NCBI GenBank assembly: GCA_035716005.1
Contig: DASTKG010000020.1
Coordinates: forward strand, 1-40,038
Reading direction: 5' to 3'
Origin: SZUA-252 sp035716005
GTDB taxonomy: Bacteria; Eisenbacteria; RBG-16-71-46; SZUA-252
DNA length: 40,038 nt
Shown here: positions 8,108-15,326 of the stretch, one piece after another
Numbering within the stretch: position 1 is the stretch's first letter
Layout of the letters: each line of letters begins with the position of its first letter
The notes under the pieces: model-generated
What the model was told of the DNA's origin: nothing
The model's input: only the letters and a program-made list of their open reading frames with translations
Database searches by the model: none
Translations under genes and position numbers: made by a program

Positions 8108-8386
8108 CTAGATCTGGGCGACGATGTCCTTCAGCTCCTTCGAGACCTTGAAGACCGGCACGCGGCGCGGCGGAACGGGGACCGACTCGCCGGTGCGCGG
8201 ATTCCGCGCCAGCCGAGACTTGCGATCCTTCACCTTGAACGTTCCGAAGCCCCGAATTTCAATGTGCTTGCCGGTGGCCAGAGCACGAGAAACGGCCTGA
8301 AGAAATTCGTCGACTGTATCCGCGACGTCCTTCTTCGTGAGGCCGGTGCGCTCGGCGATTTCGTCTACGAGATCTGCCTTGGTCAT
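8108..8386 (-). CDS. HU/IHF-family nucleoid DNA-binding protein
   Basis: Small histone-like dimeric protein that bends and compacts DNA. The 92-residue product has the standard HU layout: helical N-terminus (MTKADLVDEIAERTGLTKKD), the GFGTFKVKDR turn, and the DNA-gripping beta arm with RNPRTGE followed by VPPRRVPVFK. The ATG at 8386 has AGGAGG 6 nt upstream; a longer open frame further upstream runs through the promoter and is not coding. A near-consensus promoter lies about 85 nt upstream, in keeping with high expression. Monocistronic, convergent with the zinc peptidase. HU versus IHF subunit cannot be settled by eye, but HU is more likely because no partner gene is present. Confidence 0.95.
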   Translation of the reverse strand: MTKADLVDEIAERTGLTKKDVADTVDEFLQAVSRALATGKHIEIRGFGTFKVKDRKSRLARNPRTGESVPVPPRRVPVFKVSKELKDIVAQI

Positions 8387-8469
8387 CCGCTCCTCCTGGC
8401 GAATCTGGCCGCGCGGTGTCCTAAGATGGAGCCGGGACGGCACATAGCCCGACTCGAACGCGCGAGGCC

Positions 8470-8497
8470 ACTTTAGCCCCGTGAACGATAGTGTCAA
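8470..8497 (-). promoter_or_regulatory. strong sigma70-type promoter of the HU gene
   Basis: On the minus strand a perfect TTGACA (8492-8497) is followed by a 16-nt spacer and TAAAGT (8470-8475). Initiation would fall near 8463, giving a leader of about 75 nt ahead of the HU ATG at 8386. Confidence 0.7.
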
Positions 8498-8823
8498 TAC
8501 ATTTTCTGCGTTAGCTTTCGTACTACCACACGATTGCAACGTTTGACCGTGCAAGGAGCGACCTTCCCAGGGGGCTCGAAGGAGGGGGCGAAGGTGGCCC
8601 CATTGAACCATGGTTAACTTCATATGAAACATAGCCTTAGGCGATATTTTTCGGGGTCCTGGAACGCCCCGGGTGGCACGTCCGTTGCCCTACTCCAAAC
8701 GGGAACGAACGATTGGGAGCCACCTAGCCGCGGTCCTGACCCCGCGTCGCCGGCCCTGCACCGACCGCACGCTAGATGAATGGCTCCCTTTTCGTTTCCC
8801 CTTCTTCACCGACCGAGCCCGCC
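8498..8823. other. 326-bp intergenic stretch without a recognisable gene
   Basis: This stretch separates the HU promoter from the metalloenzyme gene. It is less G+C-rich than its surroundings in its middle part and contains a perfect 10-bp palindrome TTCATATGAA (8619-8628), a GTTAAC palindrome (8613-8618) and a weak hairpin (8652-8656 with 8667-8671). The promoter of the metalloenzyme gene is presumably here, but I cannot place it. No coding potential or known RNA family was recognised. Confidence 0.4.
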
Positions 8824-9768
8824 ATGACTCAGGCGCAGCAGCGCTTCCTCCTCTTCTTCATCGATGGGCTCGGCGTCGGCGCCGACGACGCGGCCTTCAA
8901 TCCCCTCGCCACGGACCGCTTTCCGACGCTCGCGCTGACGGAATCGCGCGTTCCGACGGCCGCGGTGGGGCCCCCGGCGATCGCGCGCGGACTCGACGCT
9001 TCGCTCGGCGTGAAGGGCCTCCCGCAAAGCGCCACGGGGCAGACGGCCATCCTGACCGGCGTGAACGCGCCGGTGGCGCTGGGGCATCACATGTCCGGAT
9101 TTCCGGGACCGACGCTTCGAAAAATTCTCCTCGAGCACTCACTGCTGAAGCGGGTCGTGGACGCGGGCGCGGAGGCCGACTTCCTGAACGCGTTCGGGCC
9201 GCGCTTCTTCGAACGCCCGGAGGCCGAGCGGCGGATGTCGGCGACCACCCTCGCCACCCTCGCGTCGGGGCGGCCGTTCCGCACCTGGGAGGATCTCGTC
9301 GAGGGGCGCGCCGTGGTGCACGACCTGACGCACTGGCGGATGCGGGAGTGGGGCTACGACCTGCCGATTCGCTCCCCCGAGGAGGCGGGCGAGATCCTGG
9401 CGCGGGAGAGCGCCGCGCGCACGTTCACTCTCTTCGAGTATTTCGAGACCGACCGCGCCGGCCACGCCCAGGATCGGGACCGGGCCCTGCGCTGTCTCGA
9501 GGACCTCGATCGCACGCTCCAGGCCCTCCTCGCGAGGATCGACCTCGCCTCGACGACGGTCGCGGTGGTGAGCGACCACGGAAATCTCGAGGACGAGCGC
9601 GTGGGAACGCACACGATGAATCCCGCCTTCTTCGCGGCCTGGGGCGCCGGAGCGTCGCGGGCGCAAGCGGCCGGCGCGGAGCCCGAGAAGCTCACCGACA
9701 TCGCGCCGTTCGTCTTCCGCTCCCTCGGCCTCGAGCCCGAAACGACGTCGGGCGCCCCCGATTCCTGA
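8824..9768 (+). CDS. alkaline-phosphatase-superfamily metalloenzyme (phosphoglycerate/phosphopentomutase-like)
   Basis: Probable two-metal phosphotransferase or hydrolase of the superfamily that includes cofactor-independent phosphoglycerate mutase and phosphopentomutase; the exact reaction is unknown. About 314 residues. Metal-ligand motifs are FFIDGLGVG near the start (metal Asp), SATGQTAILTGVNA (nucleophile region), EYFETDRAGHAQD (Asp/His ligands) and VVSDHGNLEDE. It lacks the large inserted domain of full-length iPGM. The start is placed at the ATG just before the first conserved strand; an in-frame ATG at 8776 would add 16 unconserved residues, and neither start has a clear Shine-Dalgarno. 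Stands alone, convergent with the parvulin gene, with the stop codon inside a terminator hairpin. Confidence 0.82.
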   Translation: MTQAQQRFLLFFIDGLGVGADDAAFNPLATDRFPTLALTESRVPTAAVGPPAIARGLDASLGVKGLPQSATGQTAILTGVNAPVALGHHMSGFPGPTLRKILLEHSLLKRVVDAGAEADFLNAFGPRFFERPEAERRMSATTLATLASGRPFRTWEDLVEGRAVVHDLTHWRMREWGYDLPIRSPEEAGEILARESAARTFTLFEYFETDRAGHAQDRDRALRCLEDLDRTLQALLARIDLASTTVAVVSDHGNLEDERVGTHTMNPAFFAAWGAGASRAQAAGAEPEKLTDIAPFVFRSLGLEPETTSGAPDS

Positions 9769-9780
9769 TCGGGAGCGCCC
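9750..9780. terminator. hairpin terminator overlapping a stop codon
   Basis: A 13-position stem (9750-9762 with 9768-9780, one C-A mismatch) closes a five-base loop. The TGA stop of the metalloenzyme gene begins in the loop. It sits between two convergent genes. Confidence 0.6.
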
Positions 9781-9827
9781 GCGTCGATTCGTGAGGCTCG
9801 TGAGCCCGATGCCGGCTCTCGGCCCTC

Positions 9828-10448
9828 CTACTTCAGTCGCTTGATGATGTGATAGCCGTAGGGGCTCGTGGCCGCGTCGTAGTCGGCGATGCCGATGTTC
9901 CCCGGGCTGATGGCGAACCCGACGTTGCCGAACGCCGGCACCATCTGATCGCGCGGATACTCGCCCTGCCCCGGCGCGACGCCCTTCCCCGACATGCCGT
10001 AGATGCCCGGAGGCGAATCCTCGGTGTACTGCCGGACGAGCGAATCGAAGTCCGCGCCGGCCCGCGCCTTTTCGAGGATCTCGTAGGCGAGCTTCTTGGC
10101 CTCTTCCTTCGTCCGCGTGATCCCCTTCCCGGGGATCGAGCCCGCGAATCCGATGAGGATGTGCTGCACCTGCACGTGCTGCGGCTCCACGGCCGGCTTG
10201 ACCGGCATGGTGCCCGGCGCGGCCTTCGTCCCCTCGGACACGGTTCCTCCCTTGTTGGCGCTCTTCGACTTCTTGGACTTGGTCTGGCTCTTCGCCTGCC
10301 CCGTCGCCTTCACCGAGTCGGCCGGCGCGTCGCCGGCGTGCGCGGGCGCGATCGGCATCGCGCCGAACGCGAGTCCCAGCGAACAGCCGAGGGCGAGGAT
10401 CGTTCTGCGGGCGCGGCGAGCCGCGCCGTTCGTGCTGCGCTTCGTCAT
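9828..10448 (-). CDS. secreted parvulin-type peptidyl-prolyl cis-trans isomerase
   Basis: Periplasmic folding catalyst of the PpiC/parvulin (rotamase) family. The 206-residue precursor has an Arg-rich N-region, a hydrophobic signal core and an APAHA-type cleavage site near residue 38, a Lys/Ser-rich linker (about 50-85), then the parvulin domain with VQHILIGF, a helical segment ending in FDSLVRQYTEDSP, PRDQMVPAFGNVGF and the terminal YGYHIIKRLK. AAGGAG lies just upstream of the ATG. It follows the arginine decarboxylase gene by 39 nt on the same strand and ends the cluster. Domain assignment is strong; the client proteins are unknown. Confidence 0.9.
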   Translation of the reverse strand: MTKRSTNGAARRARRTILALGCSLGLAFGAMPIAPAHAGDAPADSVKATGQAKSQTKSKKSKSANKGGTVSEGTKAAPGTMPVKPAVEPQHVQVQHILIGFAGSIPGKGITRTKEEAKKLAYEILEKARAGADFDSLVRQYTEDSPPGIYGMSGKGVAPGQGEYPRDQMVPAFGNVGFAISPGNIGIADYDAATSPYGYHIIKRLK

Positions 10449-10487
10449 CGATTCTCCTTGGAGTAGGGTCCGGCCGTCGAGGGCCGG

Positions 10488-11123
10488 CTAGAAGATGAGC
10501 ACGCCCGACGCGACCACCGTCGTCCAGCCCTTGCCCGAACAGACCGCCGACTGCGTGACGTTGAACGTGCGAACGATTTCGCTCGCGACCTTGAAGACCT
10601 GCTCCTTCTCGTCCCACGCCGCGTTCTCGTCGAAGTCGACGCCGAGCGTGGAGGCAAGCATGGAGGCGGCCATGTCCTCGGCGAAGTCCCCCGCGAACTC
10701 GTCGGTCTCTCCGTAGGCGTGGTGCTCGCTCAGGTAGCCGTACTGGTTCTTGTCGGCCGGAATGGCGCAGCCGATCGAGGCGGCGATGAGACGGGCCCGC
10801 TCGTTCGAGGCCTGCCGGGCCATGACGCAGAACGCGATGCTCCCGGGAGCGATGAGCTTCACGCCCTCGTCCTTGGGGATGATCTTGCAGTGAGGCGGAA
10901 AGATGCTCGAGACGTGCACGAGGTTCAATCGCTCGATGCCCGCATCGCGGAGCGCCAACTCGAACGACCGGAGCTGATCGCGGTGCGTGCCCACGCCCTT
11001 CGTGAAGAAGATCTTCGACGGCACGGCTGAAAGGCCGCCGAACGGGCGGGGGTGTCCTTCCCCGGAGGCGGACGGAGAGTCCATCACGCTGCCGGCGGAA
11101 CTGGGGTCGGTCGTTCGCTTCAT
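10488..11123 (-). CDS. pyruvoyl-dependent arginine decarboxylase
   Basis: Self-processing decarboxylase that converts arginine to agmatine, the first step of a polyamine route; cytosolic. The proenzyme of about 211 residues has the family core from PSKIFFTKGVGTH to the C-terminal VASGVLIF. The autocleavage site is LVHVSSIFPP, where Ser72-Ser73 correspond to the Ser pair that yields the pyruvoyl group in the archaeal enzyme; the downstream NERARLIAASIGCAIP carries the conserved catalytic Glu. The first 35 residues are Ser/Pro/Gly-rich and not conserved. I prefer the ATG at 11123 (AAAGGA directly upstream) over the ATG at 11144. No agmatinase or agmatine ureohydrolase lies nearby. Family assignment is strong. 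Confidence 0.9.
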   Translation of the reverse strand: MKRTTDPSSAGSVMDSPSASGEGHPRPFGGLSAVPSKIFFTKGVGTHRDQLRSFELALRDAGIERLNLVHVSSIFPPHCKIIPKDEGVKLIAPGSIAFCVMARQASNERARLIAASIGCAIPADKNQYGYLSEHHAYGETDEFAGDFAEDMAASMLASTLGVDFDENAAWDEKEQVFKVASEIVRTFNVTQSAVCSGKGWTTVVASGVLIF

Positions 11124-11166
11124 TTCCTTTCGGTCTCCTCCCATCGCTGATTGAGCGTGTCCCCGC

Positions 11167-11889
11167 TCACCGTGTCGCCGCGCTGTCGGATGGAGCGCGC
11201 GCGAGGTGGAGCGTGACGACGATTCGCCGCGGTTCGGGGATCAGCGGCGCCGTCCCGGTGTCCACGGAGACTTCGCGTTGAATTCTCGCTCGTTCCTCCG
11301 TGATGTCAACCGGAAGCGTATTCAGGGTGTCGGCCGCCTCCACCGCCGACTGGGGGCCGGAGACGAGCACCGATTCCGGAAAGACCTCCGGGGGTCCGTC
11401 GAGACGCCAGCCGGGGGCCGTCTCGCCCGCGAGGCGCGCCCGGACCGGCACCCACTTCTGCGCCTTCGGCTCGATGGTGAGGGCGACCTCGCCGGGATCG
11501 CCGATCGAGGTCACCTCGAGCACCTTGGCCAGCTCCGGCGGGAAGGCTCGGGTCGCCATCTTCTCGGGGGTGATCGCCTCGATGTAGGGCCCCGGGCCGA
11601 TCCCGGTCAGGTCGACCGGGAGGAGCGGATTCGAGAGCCCGAGGCGGATCAGGTCTTTCCACTTTCCGCGGATGGTCGCCGCGATGTGGTCGGGCGGGGC
11701 GCCGCGCACGGCCAGGGTGTCGGCGAGCCCGGAGAAGGAGACCGGGATCTGGAGAATCGACTCCCGCTGTTGCTCCGTCACGACGTGGGCGTAGAGGAGA
11801 AGAGCCAGGAAGAAGGAGGCGATCTTCAGCCCGATGTTGTCGAAGAAGAGACTCCGCACCCACTCGCCCAGCGCGCCGACGATCGACAT
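11167..11889 (-). CDS. YbbR-domain membrane-anchored protein
   Basis: YbbR-domain proteins are extracytoplasmic and membrane-anchored; the best studied (CdaR) regulates the c-di-AMP cyclase CdaA. The 240-residue product has the hallmark N-terminal segment NIGLKIASFFLALLLYAHV (about residues 18-36), which is both family signature and membrane anchor, followed by beta-rich YbbR repeats (about 40-230) with phrases such as LPVDLTGIGPG and VLVSGPQSAV. It starts 6 nt after the stop of the upstream secreted-protein gene. No CdaA or glmM gene is adjacent, unlike the usual Firmicutes order, so a c-di-AMP role cannot be assumed. Domain call is strong; function is uncertain. Confidence 0.85.
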   Translation of the reverse strand: MSIVGALGEWVRSLFFDNIGLKIASFFLALLLYAHVVTEQQRESILQIPVSFSGLADTLAVRGAPPDHIAATIRGKWKDLIRLGLSNPLLPVDLTGIGPGPYIEAITPEKMATRAFPPELAKVLEVTSIGDPGEVALTIEPKAQKWVPVRARLAGETAPGWRLDGPPEVFPESVLVSGPQSAVEAADTLNTLPVDITEERARIQREVSVDTGTAPLIPEPRRIVVTLHLARAPSDSAATR

Positions 11890-11895
11890 CGTCCC

Positions 11896-12537
11896 CTAGA
11901 ACCCCCCGGCCCCGTCGGTGCCCAACTCGACCCAATAGCGGGTGGAACGCGGATCGACCTTGTCGACCGAATTGCCGCTCACGACCGAGACGCGAACGCC
12001 CCGGTTCTCCGGCACGTCGGGGAAGTAGAGCCAGCCGCGGTCCCCACCCTTTCCCCATCGAAGCGTGAACGTGTTGAACTTGATGACGCCGCCGTCGGCC
12101 ACGACCCTGATTCCCTTGTCATGTCCCCTCGGCACGAGCCAGAGGAAGGGACCGCGCTCCAGGTACCAGAAGTACTGGAGCGAGTCGGGCGCGCCGGACG
12201 CCTCGGGCCGCGCCTCGATCGGGAGAATGGCGGCGAAGTCGCCCTCGCGCCGGACCAGAACCACGTAGCCCGGCGCGACCCGGAGACGAATGTCGTGGAG
12301 CGGCCCGAAACGGGCCCGGTCGGTCTCGGAAACCTCGTCGAGGAAGCGGACGAGGTGAACGTTCGCGTGCCCCGTCGCGGGAGGCGAGACGCCCGCCGAG
12401 GCGGCGGGAGCGGCGGCCAGGAGCGCGGCGGCCGCGGCGAACCCAACGGCGAACGCGGCCGCGCCGAGCGCGGCGAGGCTCGCGGACCGGGTCATGCGCA
12501 TGGGAATCGGCAAGGGACGTCGGCGACGGATATTCAT
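11896..12537 (-). CDS. secreted protein of unknown function
   Basis: I do not recognise this family. The product of about 213 residues begins with an Arg-rich stretch and a long Ala-rich hydrophobic segment ending in AAPAASA, a convincing signal peptide, followed by about 160 beta-rich residues with many aromatic positions (for instance YFWYLERGPFLWLVPRG and RGWLYFPDVPENRG). No catalytic motif or cysteine pair is visible. The start is uncertain: ATGs at 12537, 12501 and 12495 all precede the signal core and none has a good Shine-Dalgarno. It is the first gene of a minus-strand cluster with YbbR 6 nt downstream, so an envelope role coupled to YbbR is possible. Confidence 0.7.
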   Translation of the reverse strand: MNIRRRRPLPIPMRMTRSASLAALGAAAFAVGFAAAAALLAAAPAASAGVSPPATGHANVHLVRFLDEVSETDRARFGPLHDIRLRVAPGYVVLVRREGDFAAILPIEARPEASGAPDSLQYFWYLERGPFLWLVPRGHDKGIRVVADGGVIKFNTFTLRWGKGGDRGWLYFPDVPENRGVRVSVVSGNSVDKVDPRSTRYWVELGTDGAGGF

Positions 12538-12641
12538 GGGCCAGCTGCGAGTTTCCCACGCGCGGGAAGAGGGGGTCAACGACGCAGGCGTTCGGAAGGG
12601 AGCCCTTGACGTCCTGCCGCGCGCGACGCGACGCTCGTCGG

Positions 12642-13595
12642 ATGCAATCCAAGCGCCACACGCTCGAGGTCCAGGGCCCGCTCGACCTCCCCCTCACGCT
12701 CACCTGCGGGCAGGCGTTTCGCTGGCGGCGCGTCGACGGGGAGGGCGCGGTCGGGAGCGCCGGTAGCGCCGGCGAAGCCGGGAGAGCGGGCCTCTGGAGC
12801 GGCGTCGTGGGAGGCGCGGAGCTGCTCGCCTCGGTCTCGGGGGATCCTCCTGTCTCGCTCCACGTCGAGATTCGCGGCGAGAGCCCCGGGGACGCGGCGC
12901 TCCGCCGCTACTTCCGCCTCGACGAGAATCCGCGGCGCTATCTCGAAGACGCCGGATCGCCCGCGGCCGAGCTGGCGGCGATCCCCGGCTTCCGGGACCT
13001 CCTCGGCATGCGGCTCCTCCGCCAGGAGCCGTGGGAGACGCTCGTCTCCTTCATCTGCTCCGCCGCCTCGAACGTCCGGAAGATCGCGGGGGGCGTGGAG
13101 GGCATGGCGGAGCGTTGGGGCGATCCGATCGCCGGGAGCGCGAGGCGCTCCTTCCCGCCGCCGGAGCGGCTCGCGCGAGCGCGCGAGCGCGACCTGCGCG
13201 CTCTCGGCATCGGCTTCCGCGCCCCTTACGTCCTGGGCGCGGCACGCCGCATCGCGCGCGACGGCTGGGACTGGGACTCCCTTCGGGACGCGCCCATCGG
13301 GGAGGCCCGGGCCCGTCTCCAAGCGCTCCCGGGCGTCGGGCCCAAGATCGCCGACTGCGTCCTTCTCTTCGGCGTCGATCGGCTCGACACCTATCCCGTC
13401 GATCGCTGGATTCGCCGCGCGACCCTCGAGCTGACGGCGCGCCGGCGCGCGCGCGACGAGGAGCTGGAGGCGTGGTCGCGGCGCCTCGGGCCCGGGCGCG
13501 GCTACCTGCAGCAGATCCTCTTCCACCTGCGCCGGACGGGCGGGCCGCTGCCGGCGCTGCCGAGCGAGCGGCCGGCGCGGCGGAAGGCGTCGTGA
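12642..13595 (+). CDS. OGG1-type 8-oxoguanine DNA glycosylase/AP lyase
   Basis: Base-excision repair enzyme removing 8-oxoguanine. The 317-residue product has the OGG N-terminal domain (LTLTCGQAFRWRR, then LWSGVV) and the helix-hairpin-helix LQALPGVGPKIADCV followed by YPVDRW. Lys235 (Schiff-base nucleophile) and Asp254 keep the 19-residue spacing of human Lys249 and Asp268. The segment FICSAASNVRKI replaces the human FICSSNNNIARI, changing residues that read the opposite cytosine (see findings). I start at the ATG 12642; a TTG 36 nt upstream would only add basic residues. The stop overlaps the GTG start of the next gene by 4 nt. Family is secure; opposite-base specificity is open. Confidence 0.92.
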   Translation: MQSKRHTLEVQGPLDLPLTLTCGQAFRWRRVDGEGAVGSAGSAGEAGRAGLWSGVVGGAELLASVSGDPPVSLHVEIRGESPGDAALRRYFRLDENPRRYLEDAGSPAAELAAIPGFRDLLGMRLLRQEPWETLVSFICSAASNVRKIAGGVEGMAERWGDPIAGSARRSFPPPERLARARERDLRALGIGFRAPYVLGAARRIARDGWDWDSLRDAPIGEARARLQALPGVGPKIADCVLLFGVDRLDTYPVDRWIRRATLELTARRRARDEELEAWSRRLGPGRGYLQQILFHLRRTGGPLPALPSERPARRKAS

Positions 13596-14272
13596 GCCGC
13601 CCTGGAGGCGCCTCGATCGCGCTCCTCGCCAAGGCGCCGGTCGTGGGCCGGGTGAAGACGCGCCTCACGCCGCCCCTCGCGCCGGAGGACGCGGCCGCGG
13701 TCGCGCGCGCCTCGCTCGTGGCGACGATCGCGGCCGTCGCGGGAAAACCGGCCTTGCCCCTCACGCTCTTTCTCGAAGGGACGCTCGACGAGCCCCTCGC
13801 GGCGTGGGTGGCGTCGCGCGGCGTCGACGTGCGCGCGCAGGGCGAGGGCGATCTCGGCGAGCGGCTCCGCGCCGCGTTCGCCGCTCTCTTCGAGGAGGGC
13901 GCGGCGCGCGTGATCGCCATCGGCTCCGACAGCCCCACGCTCCCCTTCGAGCGGCTCTTCGCGGCGGACGCGGCCCTTCGCGCGCACGACGCCGTCCTCG
14001 GTCCCGCGGAGGACGGCGGCTACTATCTCATCGGGCTCGCGCGGCCCGAGTGGCGTCTCCTGCGGGAGATTCCCTGGAGCCGCGAGAACGTGGCGAGCGT
14101 GACGCTCGAGCGCGCCGCCGCGATCGGCGCCTCGATCGCCACGCTCGACCCCTGGTACGACATCGACGACATCGCGTCGCTCCGCCGCGCCTGGTCGGAC
14201 GCCCACCCGGAAAGCCTCTTCCGGCAGGCCCTTCGTTCGATCGAGGCGAGGATCGCCGACGCCCGCGTGTAG
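13592..14272 (+). CDS. DUF2064 / TIGR04282-type GT-A glycosyltransferase
   Basis: Predicted nucleotide-sugar-dependent glycosyltransferase of the small GT-A fold (DUF2064), related to enzymes annotated in arsenosugar biosynthesis. The 226-residue protein opens with ALLAKAPVVGRVKTRL (nucleotide-binding strand and PGRVKTRL-like loop), has GSDSPTLP in the DxD-like region and ends the core with AEDGGYYLIGL followed by PWYDIDD. The GTG start overlaps the glycosylase stop as GTGA, implying translational coupling, although no functional link to DNA repair is obvious. No arsenic methyltransferase or arsS gene lies nearby, so the arsenosugar name should not be taken literally. The acceptor is unknown. 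Confidence 0.85.
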   Translation: MSRPGGASIALLAKAPVVGRVKTRLTPPLAPEDAAAVARASLVATIAAVAGKPALPLTLFLEGTLDEPLAAWVASRGVDVRAQGEGDLGERLRAAFAALFEEGAARVIAIGSDSPTLPFERLFAADAALRAHDAVLGPAEDGGYYLIGLARPEWRLLREIPWSRENVASVTLERAAAIGASIATLDPWYDIDDIASLRRAWSDAHPESLFRQALRSIEARIADARV

Positions 14273-14305
14273 AGCGCGACGGCTTCGGCTCCGTGGGGGG
14301 AGAGG

Positions 14306-14353
14306 ACGAGACGGAAAAGCCCGCGCCGTCTCGTGACGAGGCAGCGCGGGCTT
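14306..14353. terminator. two overlapping hairpins between convergent genes
   Basis: Stem A pairs 14306-14314 with 14326-14334 (9 bp). Stem B pairs 14317-14326 with 14344-14353 (10 bp). They overlap and cannot form together. The pair lies between the glycosyltransferase stop and the TPR gene stop, so it probably acts as a bidirectional terminator. Confidence 0.6.
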
Positions 14354-14358
14354 CCGGA

Positions 14359-15195
14359 CTACTTCAGCTTCGCGAGTTCGCTCTTGATGGCGTCGGAGTG
14401 CTGCCCCGACGGATCGAGTTTCAGGTATTGCTCCCAGGCGGCGATGTTCGTCTTGTTGTCCCCCATCGCGCCCGCCACGACACCGAGATTCAGCCACGCG
14501 TTCTTGTGAGTCGGGTTCTCGCGCGTCACCCGCTTCAGATCGTCGAGCGCCTGCGCATCCTGTCCGATCGAGTGGTAGGCGATCGCGCGATCGACTCGCA
14601 CGTCGGGGTTCTTCGGGTCCTTCTCCAGCGCGGCGGAGTAGTGCTCGATCGCCTTGTCCCATTTCCCCGAATCGAACATGAGATTTCCCATGCCGACGTT
14701 CGCCTCGACGTTCGTGGGGTCGCTGGCGAGCGTGTTCCGGTACTTGGCGAGAGCCTCGATCACTTGAGGAAGCATCTGCGTCTGCTGCATTCCGCCGGGC
14801 GCGCCCATGGCGCCCCCGCCCATACCGCCGCCCATGGGATCGCCGCCCATGTCGCCGCCGCCCATCACGTCCGCGGGCCCTCTCGGCGCGCCGCCTTCCA
14901 TCTGCGGCGTCACCGCGGTCCGAAGCGCGTAGCCGACCGCGCCGCCCGCGATCAATCCGATCACGAGGAAGGCCCAGGGAGGAAGCCCCGCGCTGCTCTG
15001 CGGCGCGTGCTTGGGCTGCGGGCGCTGCTGCCGCGCGCCGCCTCCCTGCTGTCCGCCTTGCTGGGCGCCTTGCAGGCCGCCGTGTCCGCCGGAGGATGGA
15101 ACGATGTAGGCGCCGCACGCGTCGCAACGGGTGAAGCCGGCGGGCAGTCGCTCGCCGCAACGGGGGCACGTGAAGGTGTTCGTGGGTTGGCTCAT
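14359..15195 (-). CDS. zinc-ribbon, single-pass membrane TPR protein
   Basis: No enzymatic function is visible; the architecture suggests a membrane-tethered scaffold. The 278-residue protein has, in order, a zinc ribbon (CPRCGERLP with CDACGAYIVP, residues about 10-32), a Gly/Gln-rich linker, one membrane helix (about 70-90, PPWAFLVIGLIAGGAVGYAL), a striking Gly/Met-rich linker (about 108-135) and TPR repeats (about 140-278) with typical phrases AIEHYSAALEKDPKNP and DDLKRVTRENPTHKNAW. The ATG at 15195 directly precedes the zinc ribbon. It is monocistronic, divergent from rsgA. Domain calls are good; role is unknown. Confidence 0.85.
   Translation of the reverse strand: MSQPTNTFTCPRCGERLPAGFTRCDACGAYIVPSSGGHGGLQGAQQGGQQGGGARQQRPQPKHAPQSSAGLPPWAFLVIGLIAGGAVGYALRTAVTPQMEGGAPRGPADVMGGGDMGGDPMGGGMGGGAMGAPGGMQQTQMLPQVIEALAKYRNTLASDPTNVEANVGMGNLMFDSGKWDKAIEHYSAALEKDPKNPDVRVDRAIAYHSIGQDAQALDDLKRVTRENPTHKNAWLNLGVVAGAMGDNKTNIAAWEQYLKLDPSGQHSDAIKSELAKLK
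14805..14880 (-). repeat. Gly/Met-rich low-complexity coding repeat
   Basis: This segment of the TPR gene repeats short CCGCCCAT-like units on the plus strand and encodes recurring MGGG and MGGD blocks that form a flexible linker between the membrane helix and the TPR domain. Confidence 0.7.
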
Positions 15196-15289
15196 GGCGG
15201 GGAGTCTAAAGGGAGCGGGCACGCCGAGGCAACGTCTAGGGCGCTGGTACGCCGGGACCAGCGACGTTACCCCCTTGGCGCACGAACAC

Positions 15290-15318
15290 TTGCCGCCCCG
15301 GAGGGGGTGACCTATGCT
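15290..15318 (+). promoter_or_regulatory. promoter of rsgA, probably giving a leaderless mRNA
   Basis: TTGCCG (15290-15295), a 17-nt spacer and TATGCT (15313-15318) lie immediately before the GTG start at 15327, with only 8 nt between box and start codon and no Shine-Dalgarno sequence. Initiation at or next to the start codon is therefore expected. Confidence 0.6.
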
Positions 15319-15326
15319 CGGACGGC

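Noticed and set aside
8498..8823. A possible structured RNA (6S, SRP or riboswitch) upstream of the metalloenzyme
   Set aside because: I found no SRP core, no long bulged rod like 6S and no known aptamer motif; only short palindromes and one weak 5-bp stem.
13592..14272. Calling the DUF2064 glycosyltransferase an arsenosugar biosynthesis enzyme
   Set aside because: The family name comes from other gene clusters; no arsenic methyltransferase or radical SAM partner is present here.
14805..14880. The repeated CCGCCCAT units as a possible CRISPR or tandem DNA element
   Set aside because: The repeat is coding, in frame with the TPR protein, and units are too short and irregular for CRISPR.
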